DNA of 64,000 nucleotides from Bacteroidota bacterium (GTDB lineage: Bacteria > Bacteroidota > Bacteroidia > Bacteroidales > BM520), in assembly GCA_002748065.1 (NCBI GenBank), contig PDRJ01000035.1, positions 64,047-128,046 on the forward strand, written 5' to 3'. Below, one piece after another: positions 51,632-59,490 of the stretch. The notes under the pieces were generated by a model that ran no database searches, was not told where the DNA came from, and was given only the letters and a program-made list of their open reading frames with translations. Both the position numbers and the translations under genes were made by a program. Each line of letters opens with the position of its first letter. The first letter of the stretch is position 1.

Positions 51632-52099
51632 ATGGATGCTCATGCCCCACAGAAAGGAATTTCTCCGGAGATACGCATACGAAAAAACGGAACAAACAGC
51701 GAAGTTTTCGACCCCGTACGAAGGAAATGGGTAGCACTTACGCCTGAAGAGCGGGTAAGGCAATACGTTTTATCCCTGCTCATCCATCACAAAAAAGTGC
51801 CCATAGGACACATCGCCGTAGAAAAAGTCCTGAAGTTTAACCAAAAAATATTCCGTGCCGACGCCGTAGTCTACAACAGAGAGGGGAAACCCCTCCTCAT
51901 CGTTGAATGCAAAGCCCCGGAGGTCAACATCACCCAAACTGTCTTTGACCAGGTTTTCCGGTATAACCTCATCCTAAAGGTTCCTTACGTATGGGTTTCC
52001 AACGGAAAAGAACACTATTTTGCGGAAATAGACTACCGCCACAAAACCAGCAGATTTCTTGATTCATTACCCTCCTTTGAAACCATGAAAACGAAATAG
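51632..52099 (+). CDS. Stand-alone type I restriction R-subunit N-terminal (HSDR_N) nuclease-domain protein
   Basis: 155 residues. This corresponds only to the nuclease end of HsdR: the PD-(D/E)XK core is RADAVV (Asp77) followed by LLIVECKAPE (Glu92, Lys94), then VFDQVFRYN. The motor and specificity parts are absent and no hsdM or hsdS lies nearby, so it is not a working restriction system. Such small proteins are widespread in Bacteroidota and are thought to have a housekeeping DNA role, unproven. Divergent from amn-holA; starts 5 nt after a -7 box. Confidence 0.85.
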   Translation: MDAHAPQKGISPEIRIRKNGTNSEVFDPVRRKWVALTPEERVRQYVLSLLIHHKKVPIGHIAVEKVLKFNQKIFRADAVVYNREGKPLLIVECKAPEVNITQTVFDQVFRYNLILKVPYVWVSNGKEHYFAEIDYRHKTSRFLDSLPSFETMKTK

Positions 52100-52255
52100 T
52101 ACCCACAAAAAAAATAGCCATACCCCGACACGCCATAAGCAAACGCCAAAAAGGGAAGCAAGGAGTTACCATAAAGTGTTAATTGTTAGAGAAATCGAAG
52201 GGAGAAGAGAGAAAACAGAACAGCAAAACCACCTAAAACAATCATTTACAACCAA
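52100..52255. other. Intergenic spacer before the MITE pair
   Basis: First part of a 646-bp stretch without a gene (52100-52745). This part is A-rich with no recognisable feature; the rest holds two tandem MITE-like repeats (52256-52594) and a promoter-like box (52718). Confidence 0.5.
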
Positions 52256-52437
52256 TTAGAACCTATCCGTAAAATCAGCATTTTAAAAAGAGGCTGTCTA
52301 GAAAGTTCGAATTCGAGGCTTGCGAAGGCTGAAATAGGGGAGTTTACTGAGGTAAATGCGATGTGTTGAGCAAAGCCGAAAGAACCATTTGGAAGAGAAG
52401 CATCACAAAGAAGTCGGACTTTATAGACGGACGCTAA
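52256..52437 (+). repeat. MITE-like repeat, copy C
   Basis: About 182 bp. Left end TTAGAACCTATCCGTAAAAT, right end GGACTTTATAGACGGACGCT then AA. Same internal landmarks as copy D, plus about 22 extra bases (around ATGTGTTGAGCAAAGCCGAA). Head-to-tail with copy D, sharing the junction CTAATTAG. Confidence 0.82.
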
Positions 52438-52594
52438 TTAGTGCCTGTCCATAAAGTCAGCGTTTTGAGAAGAGGCTGTCTAGAACGTTCGAATTCGAGG
52501 CTTGCGAAGGCTGAAAAATGTGAGTTTACTGAGGTAAATGACCATTTTGAAGACAAGCATAACGAAGAAGTCGGACTTTATAGACAGCCTCTAA
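52438..52594 (+). repeat. MITE-like repeat, copy D (best preserved)
   Basis: About 157 bp. Left terminus TTAGTGCCTGTCCATAAAGT and the complement of the right terminus TTAGAGGCTGTCTATAAAGT differ at three positions only. An internal AGAGGCTGTCTAGAA repeats the terminal motif, followed by the palindrome CGAATTCG and the hairpin TTTACTGAGGTAAA. Non-coding. Confidence 0.85.
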
Positions 52595-52717
52595 TTATAT
52601 CACTTATCGCTTATTAATGATTCAAGCCATCGCAAAGTCTTTGCTGTTTTCTTACAAAGCGCAGATAAAAAACCAAGGGATTTTAAAGAAGGCTTCCAGA
52701 AAATTAAAAAAAATTTT

Positions 52718-52725
52718 TAGCTTTG
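52718..52725 (+). promoter_or_regulatory. Putative -7 box of the 52746 operon
   Basis: TAGCTTTG matches TAnnTTTG, 20 bp before the ATG at 52746; it supports that start over the upstream in-frame ATG at 52617. Confidence 0.5.
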
Positions 52726-52745
52726 CATACAGAAAAAAGGTAACC

Positions 52746-53342
52746 ATGAAAACAGTTATTCAAGTTCTTCTCGCGATTGGTATTGTTATCCTAGGCTATT
52801 TGGTATATGACAGCATCATGAAGCCCCTCCGCTTCGAGCAGGAAAAGAAACTCCGTAGTGAAATGGTCGTAAAAAGGCTGAGAGATATTCGTTCTGCCCA
52901 AATTGCATATAAGTCTCAACACAGAGCTTATGCGGGAACGTTCGACACCCTTATCGACTTCATCAAAAAAGGAGAAATTCCTGTAGTAAAGATGATTCCC
53001 GACCCCAAGGATACCACTTTTACACGCAGTATCCTGGATACCATCGGATACGTTCCGGTCATAGACTCCCTTTACAAAGGGAGAAAGAAATTCAATCCGG
53101 ATCGCATTCGTTTTATCCCCAAGATAGCAGGCGCCGAGTTTGAAATGAAAGCGGACTTTATCGAGCGGAGCAATGTACAGGTCCCGGTATTCGAAGTTAA
53201 AGTACCCAATCTGGTCTTCCTCGAGGGAATGGATAAGCAGATGATTCTGAACATGAATGACAAGCAAGAGACCAACAACCTCTACCCCGGCCTTAAAGTC
53301 GGCTCCCTTATTGAAGCCTCCACCGATGGGAACTGGGAGTAG
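52746..53342 (+). CDS. Conserved membrane-anchored protein of unknown function
   Basis: 198 residues from the ATG at 52746, which opens a membrane helix (TVIQVLLAIGIVILGYLVYD); the longer frame from 52617 runs over the promoter box and adds a basic non-conserved leader. After the helix comes a coiled segment (EKKLRSEMVVKRLRDIRSAQ IAYKS type) and a soluble domain. The layout, a short helix followed by a RDIRSAQIAYKSQHRAYAG motif, is reminiscent of pilin-like proteins. It lies 11 bp upstream of a DUF3822 gene and rsmD, a common Bacteroidota grouping. Confidence 0.75.
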   Translation: MKTVIQVLLAIGIVILGYLVYDSIMKPLRFEQEKKLRSEMVVKRLRDIRSAQIAYKSQHRAYAGTFDTLIDFIKKGEIPVVKMIPDPKDTTFTRSILDTIGYVPVIDSLYKGRKKFNPDRIRFIPKIAGAEFEMKADFIERSNVQVPVFEVKVPNLVFLEGMDKQMILNMNDKQETNNLYPGLKVGSLIEASTDGNWE

Positions 53343-53353
53343 ACATCCCCATT

Positions 53354-54229
53354 ATGAAAAAGGCCGGTATTGTAAATACGAGTATTAGCCTTGTCCATAA
53401 GGGAACTCAAGAAGCACTTAACACACATGCTATCGCATCTATCCGAGTTACACCGGACGCGTTTTCTTATGCCCTCTTCAACCCCGAGACAAGCCAATAT
53501 TACCAGCTTGAATCATTCGACTTACAAGGCGTTACGAGCGAAGAGCGCTGGAAAGAGACACTCCGGGAACTTTTTGAAGAGCACCCCGTTATTTTGGAAG
53601 AATACGCCAAAACTTATCTTCAATGGGCCTTCCCCGGTGCACTCTTAGTACCTGCGCCCCTCTACACCCCTCAAAAGAAGAAACTCTATTTTAAGTACAA
53701 CTACGATACCTCCCCCAAACAGCTTATCCACGAGGATCTCCTCCCCTCTTTCGATGCGGTCTTACTCTATCCTATCGCTTCCGATATTGATCAGTTTCTA
53801 CAGACCCTCTTTCCTAAAGCCATCCGTACCCATCACCTATCCAACCTACTGCTCATCTTAAAAAAAGGCTATTGTTCTGACCAATCCTCAACCCAGCTAT
53901 TTGTTCAAGTTAACAAAAACAGCTTTGACCTTATTCTCTTTCGTCAAAAAGAGTTGCAATTCCTCAACACATTTCCCTATAAAACGGCAGAAGACTTCCT
54001 ATACTTTCTACTACTCACCATGAAAACCTTATCCCTGGACACGGAGACCCAAAAAGTCACCCTCTTGGGAGCCATCGCATCCGATGCGATATTAACACAA
54101 AAAATAGCCAACTACATCCGTCATATCCAATTCATCACAAAAAGTCCCTACGATCACTTTTCCGAAACCTTCAATCAGGTAGAGGAACACCTCTTTTTTA
54201 ACCTTTTGAATCAGAAAAATTGCGAATAA
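53354..54229 (+). CDS. DUF3822 family protein
   Basis: 291 residues. The sequence matches the DUF3822 layout, two repeated actin/ribonuclease-H-like halves (SIRVTPDAFSYALFNPETSQ; QLFVQVNKNSFDLILFRQKE LQFLN), a fold used in ATPases such as PilM/FtsA. No function is established. Genes of this family sit directly upstream of rsmD in many Bacteroidota, as here, where the reading frames overlap by 10 bp. Confidence 0.85.
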   Translation: MKKAGIVNTSISLVHKGTQEALNTHAIASIRVTPDAFSYALFNPETSQYYQLESFDLQGVTSEERWKETLRELFEEHPVILEEYAKTYLQWAFPGALLVPAPLYTPQKKKLYFKYNYDTSPKQLIHEDLLPSFDAVLLYPIASDIDQFLQTLFPKAIRTHHLSNLLLILKKGYCSDQSSTQLFVQVNKNSFDLILFRQKELQFLNTFPYKTAEDFLYFLLLTMKTLSLDTETQKVTLLGAIASDAILTQKIANYIRHIQFITKSPYDHFSETFNQVEEHLFFNLLNQKNCE

Positions 54230-54750
54230 TCAGCGGAAGCCTAAAAAGCCGAAGAATCACAGCACCAAAGAATCTTCCGGTACGTCCCACTACCGACAGG
54301 GCCAAAGAGGGGTTGTTTAACATTCTTCAACACCAAATCACCTTCCCCGAGATACGGGCCCTGGATCTCTTTTGCGGAACAGGCAACATCAGCTTTGAGC
54401 TCGCCTCCAGAGGATGTAAAGACTTGACTTGCATTGACATCAGTTATCCCTGCATTCACTTTGTGAAACAAACGGCTACGGCCCTGCAACTGGAGGGATT
54501 CAATGTACGCAAAGCCAATGTCTTCTCCTTCCTAACCGCCAAACAGGCTCCCTATGACCTCATCTTCGCAGATCCGCCCTACCACCTAAGGGGATTGGAG
54601 AACCTTCCGGATCTTATCTTCGAGCACCACCTACTCGCAGAGGGAGGACTTTTCATTTTGGAACATCCGCCACAACACACCTTCGTTTCTCATCCAAGGC
54701 ATGTGGAACAGCGGGTGTACGGACTGGTAAATTTCTCATTTTTTGCTTAA
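54220..54750 (+). CDS. rsmD: 16S rRNA (guanine966-N2)-methyltransferase RsmD
   Basis: 176 residues, beginning at a TTG codon inside the end of the DUF3822 gene; the family start MRIISG aligns exactly with it and there is no ATG nearby. Motif I is ALDLFCGTGNISFELASRG, the catalytic motif is FADPPYHLRG, and the N-terminal RPTTDRAKEGLFNIL is diagnostic. The 3' end overlaps the opposing thioredoxin-like gene by 15 bp. The TTG start and overlap suggest coupled translation. Confidence 0.93.
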   Translation: MRIISGSLKSRRITAPKNLPVRPTTDRAKEGLFNILQHQITFPEIRALDLFCGTGNISFELASRGCKDLTCIDISYPCIHFVKQTATALQLEGFNVRKANVFSFLTAKQAPYDLIFADPPYHLRGLENLPDLIFEHHLLAEGGLFILEHPPQHTFVSHPRHVEQRVYGLVNFSFFA

Positions 54751-56115
54751 TAACCGCTCTAACTGATGCGCCAAACCCTCCGACGGACGGGAAAGATCCC
54801 ATCGCCTTAGGGTAAGATCAGCGTTGACTAACACATACAACGGATAGGCCTTCACTCGATAATCCTCCAGGAGCGTATAATTGTTGCCCACCCAAACCGT
54901 CTCCCAGCAGGCATCGGCATGTGTTTGGTTCCAATCGTTCCACGCCTGCTCTTCCGCATCTGTACACACCATCACCACCCGAACATCCTCCTCAAAGTCC
55001 CGGCAAATATCCTCCAACAAAACACTCTCTGCCTGACACACCCCGCTGTGAGTCTGAAAAAAACATAACAGCGTACTTCGTTGATCCTCGGAAAGGAGCA
55101 CATTCTCTCCATCCACAACAAGAGAGGGCGCCATGGTACCGGGCAAAAGCATCATACTCCGATCCAGGATATGGGCAGCAATCTTCTGGTGCTCCCGAAA
55201 TTTACTGTGATCCTTAATGTGGCGAATAAGATGCAACAGCTGATCCACGCCATAATCATTGCTCCCCAACAAGGATTTAAGGGTAAGCAACATCACCAAC
55301 TCACGCATGGCCTCATTCTTCAGAATCGTATCCTTGCCCAGGGTATCAAGAAGAGCAGAATAGCTTACCTGATAATTGATGGTCGCCTGAAGATCCCTGC
55401 GGTCGATAGCCTTGCTCTGTGTTTGAACATATTTATCAAAAAAGAGGGTAAAAAATGACATCGCCTCATCGTGGTGATAGGGTGGTCGGCCCGTAAGGTA
55501 GCGACGCGCCAACTTCTCCCGGGAAACTGTTCGTGTTTGCAACGCCAGAGCCGCAAAACGATACGCCACATAATCCTCAAAGTAGGCATTCTCATACCCG
55601 GCAAACTGCCGATCAACCTCACGACGAAATTCTTCAATTACCCCCTTACTCCTGGAACGAAACAACGTCCGCTGATGCGCCACGATAAAATCATCATACC
55701 TTTCATTAAAGGCTGATATCTGACCATTCAAGCCATCGAAAACCTCATTTCTAATCACATAGAATAGTGGCGTATCCATCAAATTTGGATTAGCCCCCTC
55801 CTTTAGGGGCTTATACTCACATTCCAATTGGTAGTGCTTCCCCGGCTCCAGATAGATCCCCGACGAATAATACCCTACCTTTAATACGGCATAACGCACC
55901 TCATCGAACGAAGCACGCAACGAAAAATCCCCCTGCTCATCCACCTCCGACTCATCAATCAACACTAAGGATTCCGTCACAAAGTCATCCATAAGATAAA
56001 GCGAAACCAAACGCTCATCCCCTCCCTTCAAAGAACCGGAAATTGTCGTTTGCGCCCCACACAGAAGAGCACTAAAAAAAAGAGAAAATACTATAAAACC
56101 TATTCGCAGGTACAT
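54736..56115 (-). CDS. TlpA/DUF4369-type thioredoxin-fold protein with a single active-site cysteine
   Basis: 459 residues from the ATG at 56115. Signal peptide, then a DUF4369-like beta domain (ISGSLKGGDERLVSLYLMDD), a long helical middle, and a C-terminal thioredoxin fold (APSLVVDGENVLLSEDQRST LLCFF). Where relatives have a WCxxC, this protein reads FFQTHSGVCQAES: the first cysteine is Ser, the second is kept. It may bind or isomerise rather than reduce disulfides. It precedes nothing on its strand; coaD ends 6 bp upstream, so the two are probably co-transcribed. Confidence 0.8.
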   Translation of the reverse strand: MYLRIGFIVFSLFFSALLCGAQTTISGSLKGGDERLVSLYLMDDFVTESLVLIDESEVDEQGDFSLRASFDEVRYAVLKVGYYSSGIYLEPGKHYQLECEYKPLKEGANPNLMDTPLFYVIRNEVFDGLNGQISAFNERYDDFIVAHQRTLFRSRSKGVIEEFRREVDRQFAGYENAYFEDYVAYRFAALALQTRTVSREKLARRYLTGRPPYHHDEAMSFFTLFFDKYVQTQSKAIDRRDLQATINYQVSYSALLDTLGKDTILKNEAMRELVMLLTLKSLLGSNDYGVDQLLHLIRHIKDHSKFREHQKIAAHILDRSMMLLPGTMAPSLVVDGENVLLSEDQRSTLLCFFQTHSGVCQAESVLLEDICRDFEEDVRVVMVCTDAEEQAWNDWNQTHADACWETVWVGNNYTLLEDYRVKAYPLYVLVNADLTLRRWDLSRPSEGLAHQLERLLSKK

Positions 56116-56121
56116 CAATCG

Positions 56122-56604
56122 TTATTCATTGCGCATAAGACTATTCACAGGATTCACCGTTTCAGGGACAAACTGCGAAATATCACCACCATATTTATAT
56201 ATCTCTCTAACGATAGAACTGTTCAATGTAGTATGTTCCGGAAGCGTTAATAAGTATACCGTTTCGAGGTTTGACTGAAGTTTTTTATTGATTTGCCCTA
56301 CCATCCGCTCAAATTCAAAGTCTGCCGCCGTACGCAATCCCCGCAAGATATAGGTAGCACCGTGCTCCTTGCACACATCCACAGTCAACCCCTCATACAT
56401 GATCACCTCAACCTTAGGATTATCCACAAAAAGCGCACGAATCCAGCCAACCCGCTGTTCTATGGGGAAAAAACTTTGCTTATCGGCATTCACCCCTACC
56501 CCCACAATAACTTTGTCGAAAAGAGGGAGTGCCCGATGAATAATACTCTCGTGTCCTTTGGTAATTGGATCAAACGATCCGGGAAATAAAGCAATCCGTG
56601 CCAT
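56122..56604 (-). CDS. coaD: Phosphopantetheine adenylyltransferase
   Basis: 160 residues; joins ATP and 4'-phosphopantetheine to dephospho-CoA. The nucleotidyltransferase motif GSFDPITKGHESII is at the N-terminus, LRGLRTAADFEFE in the middle, and LNSSIVREIYKYGGDI near the end (the ISSTxxR motif). Length typical. It ends 6 bp before the thioredoxin-like gene and is 29 bp downstream of the sigma-factor operon on the same strand. Confidence 0.97.
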   Translation of the reverse strand: MARIALFPGSFDPITKGHESIIHRALPLFDKVIVGVGVNADKQSFFPIEQRVGWIRALFVDNPKVEVIMYEGLTVDVCKEHGATYILRGLRTAADFEFERMVGQINKKLQSNLETVYLLTLPEHTTLNSSIVREIYKYGGDISQFVPETVNPVNSLMRNE

Positions 56605-56633
56605 GAGGCAAAAGTAGCATTTTTATACGGCAA

Positions 56634-58124
56634 TTAAAAGTGATAGGTCAAACCCACCCCCAACCCAAACTGGTAAGGCCGATAGCTAATTTCCGGCATT
56701 TTACTAATGGAGAGAAGCGCATATCGCAAACGGGGAACAATTTCCATGGAGAGCGATTGAGAAAGGGTATACCCCATACCTACGCCGGCCACGCCCCCCA
56801 GCGACAAAGGCCTTAAACCTTCGGTATACCCCACCAGATAACGTTCCTTATAAACACTCAGAAAAGCTCTATTCCCGGTAAGAACCCCCGCATAGAAACC
56901 CGCCTCTGTCAAAAAAGAGAAGCCACGCCCCTCTCCCAAAGAGAACTGAACGAGGAAAGGAAACTCCAGATAATCAAATCGCTGTATCAAAACAGGATCA
57001 TGCTTATCCTTCCCCCCTCCTTCAAAAATCACTCTATCATCCAACATGACAGGAGTCGGATCATTCACAAAAATATTCCCCCAAAACGCTTCTCCCTCCG
57101 GATTTCCGGGATAAAGATCGGTAGTAATACTTCCCAGGCTACTATTAATACGGAAAAACTTCCCCTCCTGATAAGCATATAGATTTTGAACCCCCTGACC
57201 ATAAGAAGCCCAGGCAACCCCTGCCTTCACCTTCAAACTCCCGGAAAGCTCATTCATGGCATAAACCCCTGCATTCCAAGAGGCCACTCCCTGCTCTTCC
57301 AACAGGGGAGAACTCTTCCTCAAAGCCCCTTCATCCAGGGCCATGGCACGAAAAGCGTACGCTGCAACAAGATCTCCACCTAAAGACCATCCTCCTACCT
57401 TACGCGTTGATTGAAAAGCAAGTAATTTACTACTGGAAAGATCCGGCAAACGCCTTTTCAAAGAGCGCTGATCACCGGGTTTATGGCTTAACAGTTCCTC
57501 CAGTTGATTATCTCTCCACACCGCATCATCCATCCCCACAGGCTCCACCGTCTCAGCAACCCCAGGTACAAAGGACCCCACCACGCTCCGCTTCTGCATC
57601 ACGTCTCTCCTTCCAAACAACAAAGGCGAAACGCCTCCTCGTCGCTTAGTCCTCTCGATAACAGTACCCCAAGGAGCCTTCGCTACCACATCATCTTCGG
57701 AGAAAGCACGCATGTTATCCCATCCACCATAAGCTGACGCCTCCCCCTCTTCAGGCGATACAGGGGGTATCTTTCGTAGCCTCTCCCCATCCATATGCTC
57801 CTTTCGTCCTTCCGAGAAAGAGGGAGTAACAGCAGCCACTTGAAACGCGGAATCCATGGAGAGACCTCCCTCCCAAGGCCTCTTCTGACGCTGCTCACTC
57901 CACAGAAACACCTCACCGGTAACGCTTCGATACCAATAACCAATCCCAAACCCCAAAAATAAGATCACCACAGCAGCTGCCCCCACAAATAGGCGATAAG
58001 CTCTTCGCCTCCTTCTGGCTCCAAGCGAAGAGGAAATTCCTTCCCACGCCCCTTGCGGAGGATGCTCGCGGTATTGCTCCGCTGCATCACGAAACATCTT
58101 ATCCATAGAATTCATTGTTCTCAT
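56634..58124 (-). CDS. Anti-sigma-like membrane protein fused to an outer-membrane beta-barrel domain
   Basis: 496 residues. Residues 1-42 are cytoplasmic in character (FRDAAEQYREHPPQGAWEGI, a Bacteroidota anti-sigma-like W-motif, then an RRRRR patch); 43-65 form one membrane helix. A long linker of about 160 residues follows, and the C-terminal half has alternating strands (GGWSLGGDLVAAYAFRAM, LKVKAGVAWASYGQGVQ, FPFLVQFSLGEGRGFSFLTE) ending in aromatic HF, as in PorT-type barrels. The start overlaps the sigma-factor stop (ATGA). The two halves suggest signalling between outer membrane and cytoplasm, which is inference. Confidence 0.75.
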   Translation of the reverse strand: MRTMNSMDKMFRDAAEQYREHPPQGAWEGISSSLGARRRRRAYRLFVGAAAVVILFLGFGIGYWYRSVTGEVFLWSEQRQKRPWEGGLSMDSAFQVAAVTPSFSEGRKEHMDGERLRKIPPVSPEEGEASAYGGWDNMRAFSEDDVVAKAPWGTVIERTKRRGGVSPLLFGRRDVMQKRSVVGSFVPGVAETVEPVGMDDAVWRDNQLEELLSHKPGDQRSLKRRLPDLSSSKLLAFQSTRKVGGWSLGGDLVAAYAFRAMALDEGALRKSSPLLEEQGVASWNAGVYAMNELSGSLKVKAGVAWASYGQGVQNLYAYQEGKFFRINSSLGSITTDLYPGNPEGEAFWGNIFVNDPTPVMLDDRVIFEGGGKDKHDPVLIQRFDYLEFPFLVQFSLGEGRGFSFLTEAGFYAGVLTGNRAFLSVYKERYLVGYTEGLRPLSLGGVAGVGMGYTLSQSLSMEIVPRLRYALLSISKMPEISYRPYQFGLGVGLTYHF

Positions 58125-58678
58125 ATTGACGATACCCTACCACGTTTTATAAAACCATGCTGCATCAACTTCTGCTGCAGAATCCTTCGGGCTCGAGCCA
58201 AATTAGACTTGGAGGTTCCCTCTGAGATTCCCATGATCGCCGCCACCTCTTGATGGGAATAACCTTCAATGGCATACAGGTTGAACACCATCCGATAACG
58301 AGGAGGAAGCTCACGAATAAAAGAGAGCAAGGTCTTTTCATTGATCATAGCATCCGTGTAATCATAGGCCACACCAAGCAAAGAATCATCCACCTCCGGA
58401 TAGAGCGTTACCCTACGTTCCTTACGAAACCGCTCTAACGCACAATTTACAAAAATACGACGCATCCATCCCCCCAAAGCTCCCTCTCCCTTATATTGCT
58501 TAACTTTTTCAAAAACACGAACAAAACCTTCTTGAAAAACATCGTCCGCCTCCATCTTATTCCCGGCATAATAGCAACATACCGTATACATCTCAGCACT
58601 ATAAAGGTCGTACAAGCGCTTTTGGGCACTAGCCTTCCCTCGACGACATCCCTTCAATATATCACTTAATTCGCTCAA
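58121..58678 (-). CDS. RNA polymerase sigma factor, ECF (sigma-70 group 4) type
   Basis: 185 residues. Region 2 includes AEMYTVCCYYAGNKMEADDV FQEGF (the -10 reader), and region 4 includes LPPRYRMVFNLYAIEGYSHQ EVAAIMGISEGTSKSNLARA. The start is a TTG at 58678: it is the only initiation codon giving the complete region 2, since the next upstream in-frame codon run meets a stop within five codons. The overlap with the following gene links it to an anti-sigma-like partner. The 193 bp upstream contain no clear promoter. Confidence 0.92.
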   Translation of the reverse strand: MSELSDILKGCRRGKASAQKRLYDLYSAEMYTVCCYYAGNKMEADDVFQEGFVRVFEKVKQYKGEGALGGWMRRIFVNCALERFRKERRVTLYPEVDDSLLGVAYDYTDAMINEKTLLSFIRELPPRYRMVFNLYAIEGYSHQEVAAIMGISEGTSKSNLARARRILQQKLMQHGFIKRGRVSSI

Positions 58679-58871
58679 GACCCCATAAGTTTAATGACCC
58701 TGCAAGTTAATCATTTTTGGGATACACCTATTGACACATCAGTAACACGATGATTCGCCCCTCCATTTCGTTGCTTCAATCCCCCAATTTAACTTCAACA
58801 TTTTTTTGCACCCCACGCAACGAATCGACTCCCTTAAACATCGTAAAGTTGTAGGAAGGGGCATTTCCCTG

Positions 58872-59483
58872 CTACCTGCTCAGATAAGAAGTCAATAGCT
58901 CCGCTATGCTTAAATAGGTGTTTTTATAAAAGTGCGGCAGATCTTCAGGATCTGCCCACTTTGTTTCTGTAATATCCTCTTCCCACTGTGGGGATAATCT
59001 TTCCGATGAATCACCCCTCATTTCATACCATACCGAACGCTTAATCACCATCTTCCCCGCCAACGGATAGAGATGCCAGGTATCTCCCACATGGACGCCC
59101 ACTTGAAGAGCCTTCAATCCGGTCTCCTCCACCGTCTCCCGAAGAGCTGCTTGTATGAAGGTCTCTCCCGCTTCCACATGTCCTTTGGGAAGATCCCACT
59201 TCCCCCTCCTAAAAATCAACAGTATCCGCCCGGATTGATCCCGCACAATGCCTCCAGCCGCCACATGAAAATCATACAACCGGATCATAGCCTCCAACAC
59301 CCGCTGCTCCTCTTCACAAAAAATAGTAAATGCCTCTCGCTCTTCACACGCCAAAAAGTCAGCCATAACAAGGCGAAGATCCTCTTCCGTCTGAAATAAA
59401 TGACTCCTCCTATCGTTCTCCTTTACGGAGGAGTTTCTCTTATGAATAAAAATCACTTTTTGGTCAAAAAAAACTTTATACAT
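58872..59483 (-). CDS. Nudix hydrolase family protein
   Basis: 203 residues from the ATG at 59483, eight bases from the divergent pyrE start; longer frames would run inside pyrE. The Nudix box is complete: GHVEAGETFIQAALRETVEE followed by TGL. An N-terminal domain of about 60 residues of unknown type (MYKVFFDQKVIFIHKR) precedes it. Substrate unassigned; members cleave nucleoside diphosphate derivatives. Divergent pairing with pyrE appears recurrent in Bacteroidota, from memory. Confidence 0.88.
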   Translation of the reverse strand: MYKVFFDQKVIFIHKRNSSVKENDRRSHLFQTEEDLRLVMADFLACEEREAFTIFCEEEQRVLEAMIRLYDFHVAAGGIVRDQSGRILLIFRRGKWDLPKGHVEAGETFIQAALRETVEETGLKALQVGVHVGDTWHLYPLAGKMVIKRSVWYEMRGDSSERLSPQWEEDITETKWADPEDLPHFYKNTYLSIAELLTSYLSR

Positions 59484-59486
59484 TTG
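59459..59486 (+). promoter_or_regulatory. Promoter of pyrE, overlapping the Nudix start codon
   Basis: TTTG (59459-59462), 16 nt, TACATTTG (59479-59486), then four bases and the pyrE ATG. The -7 box covers the ATG of the divergent Nudix gene, so the two transcripts start almost on top of each other. Confidence 0.6.
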
Positions 59487-59490
59487 CACT

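Noticed and set aside
51632..52099. Type I restriction-modification system
   Set aside because: Only the R-subunit N-terminal domain exists; no motor, methylase or specificity subunit is nearby.
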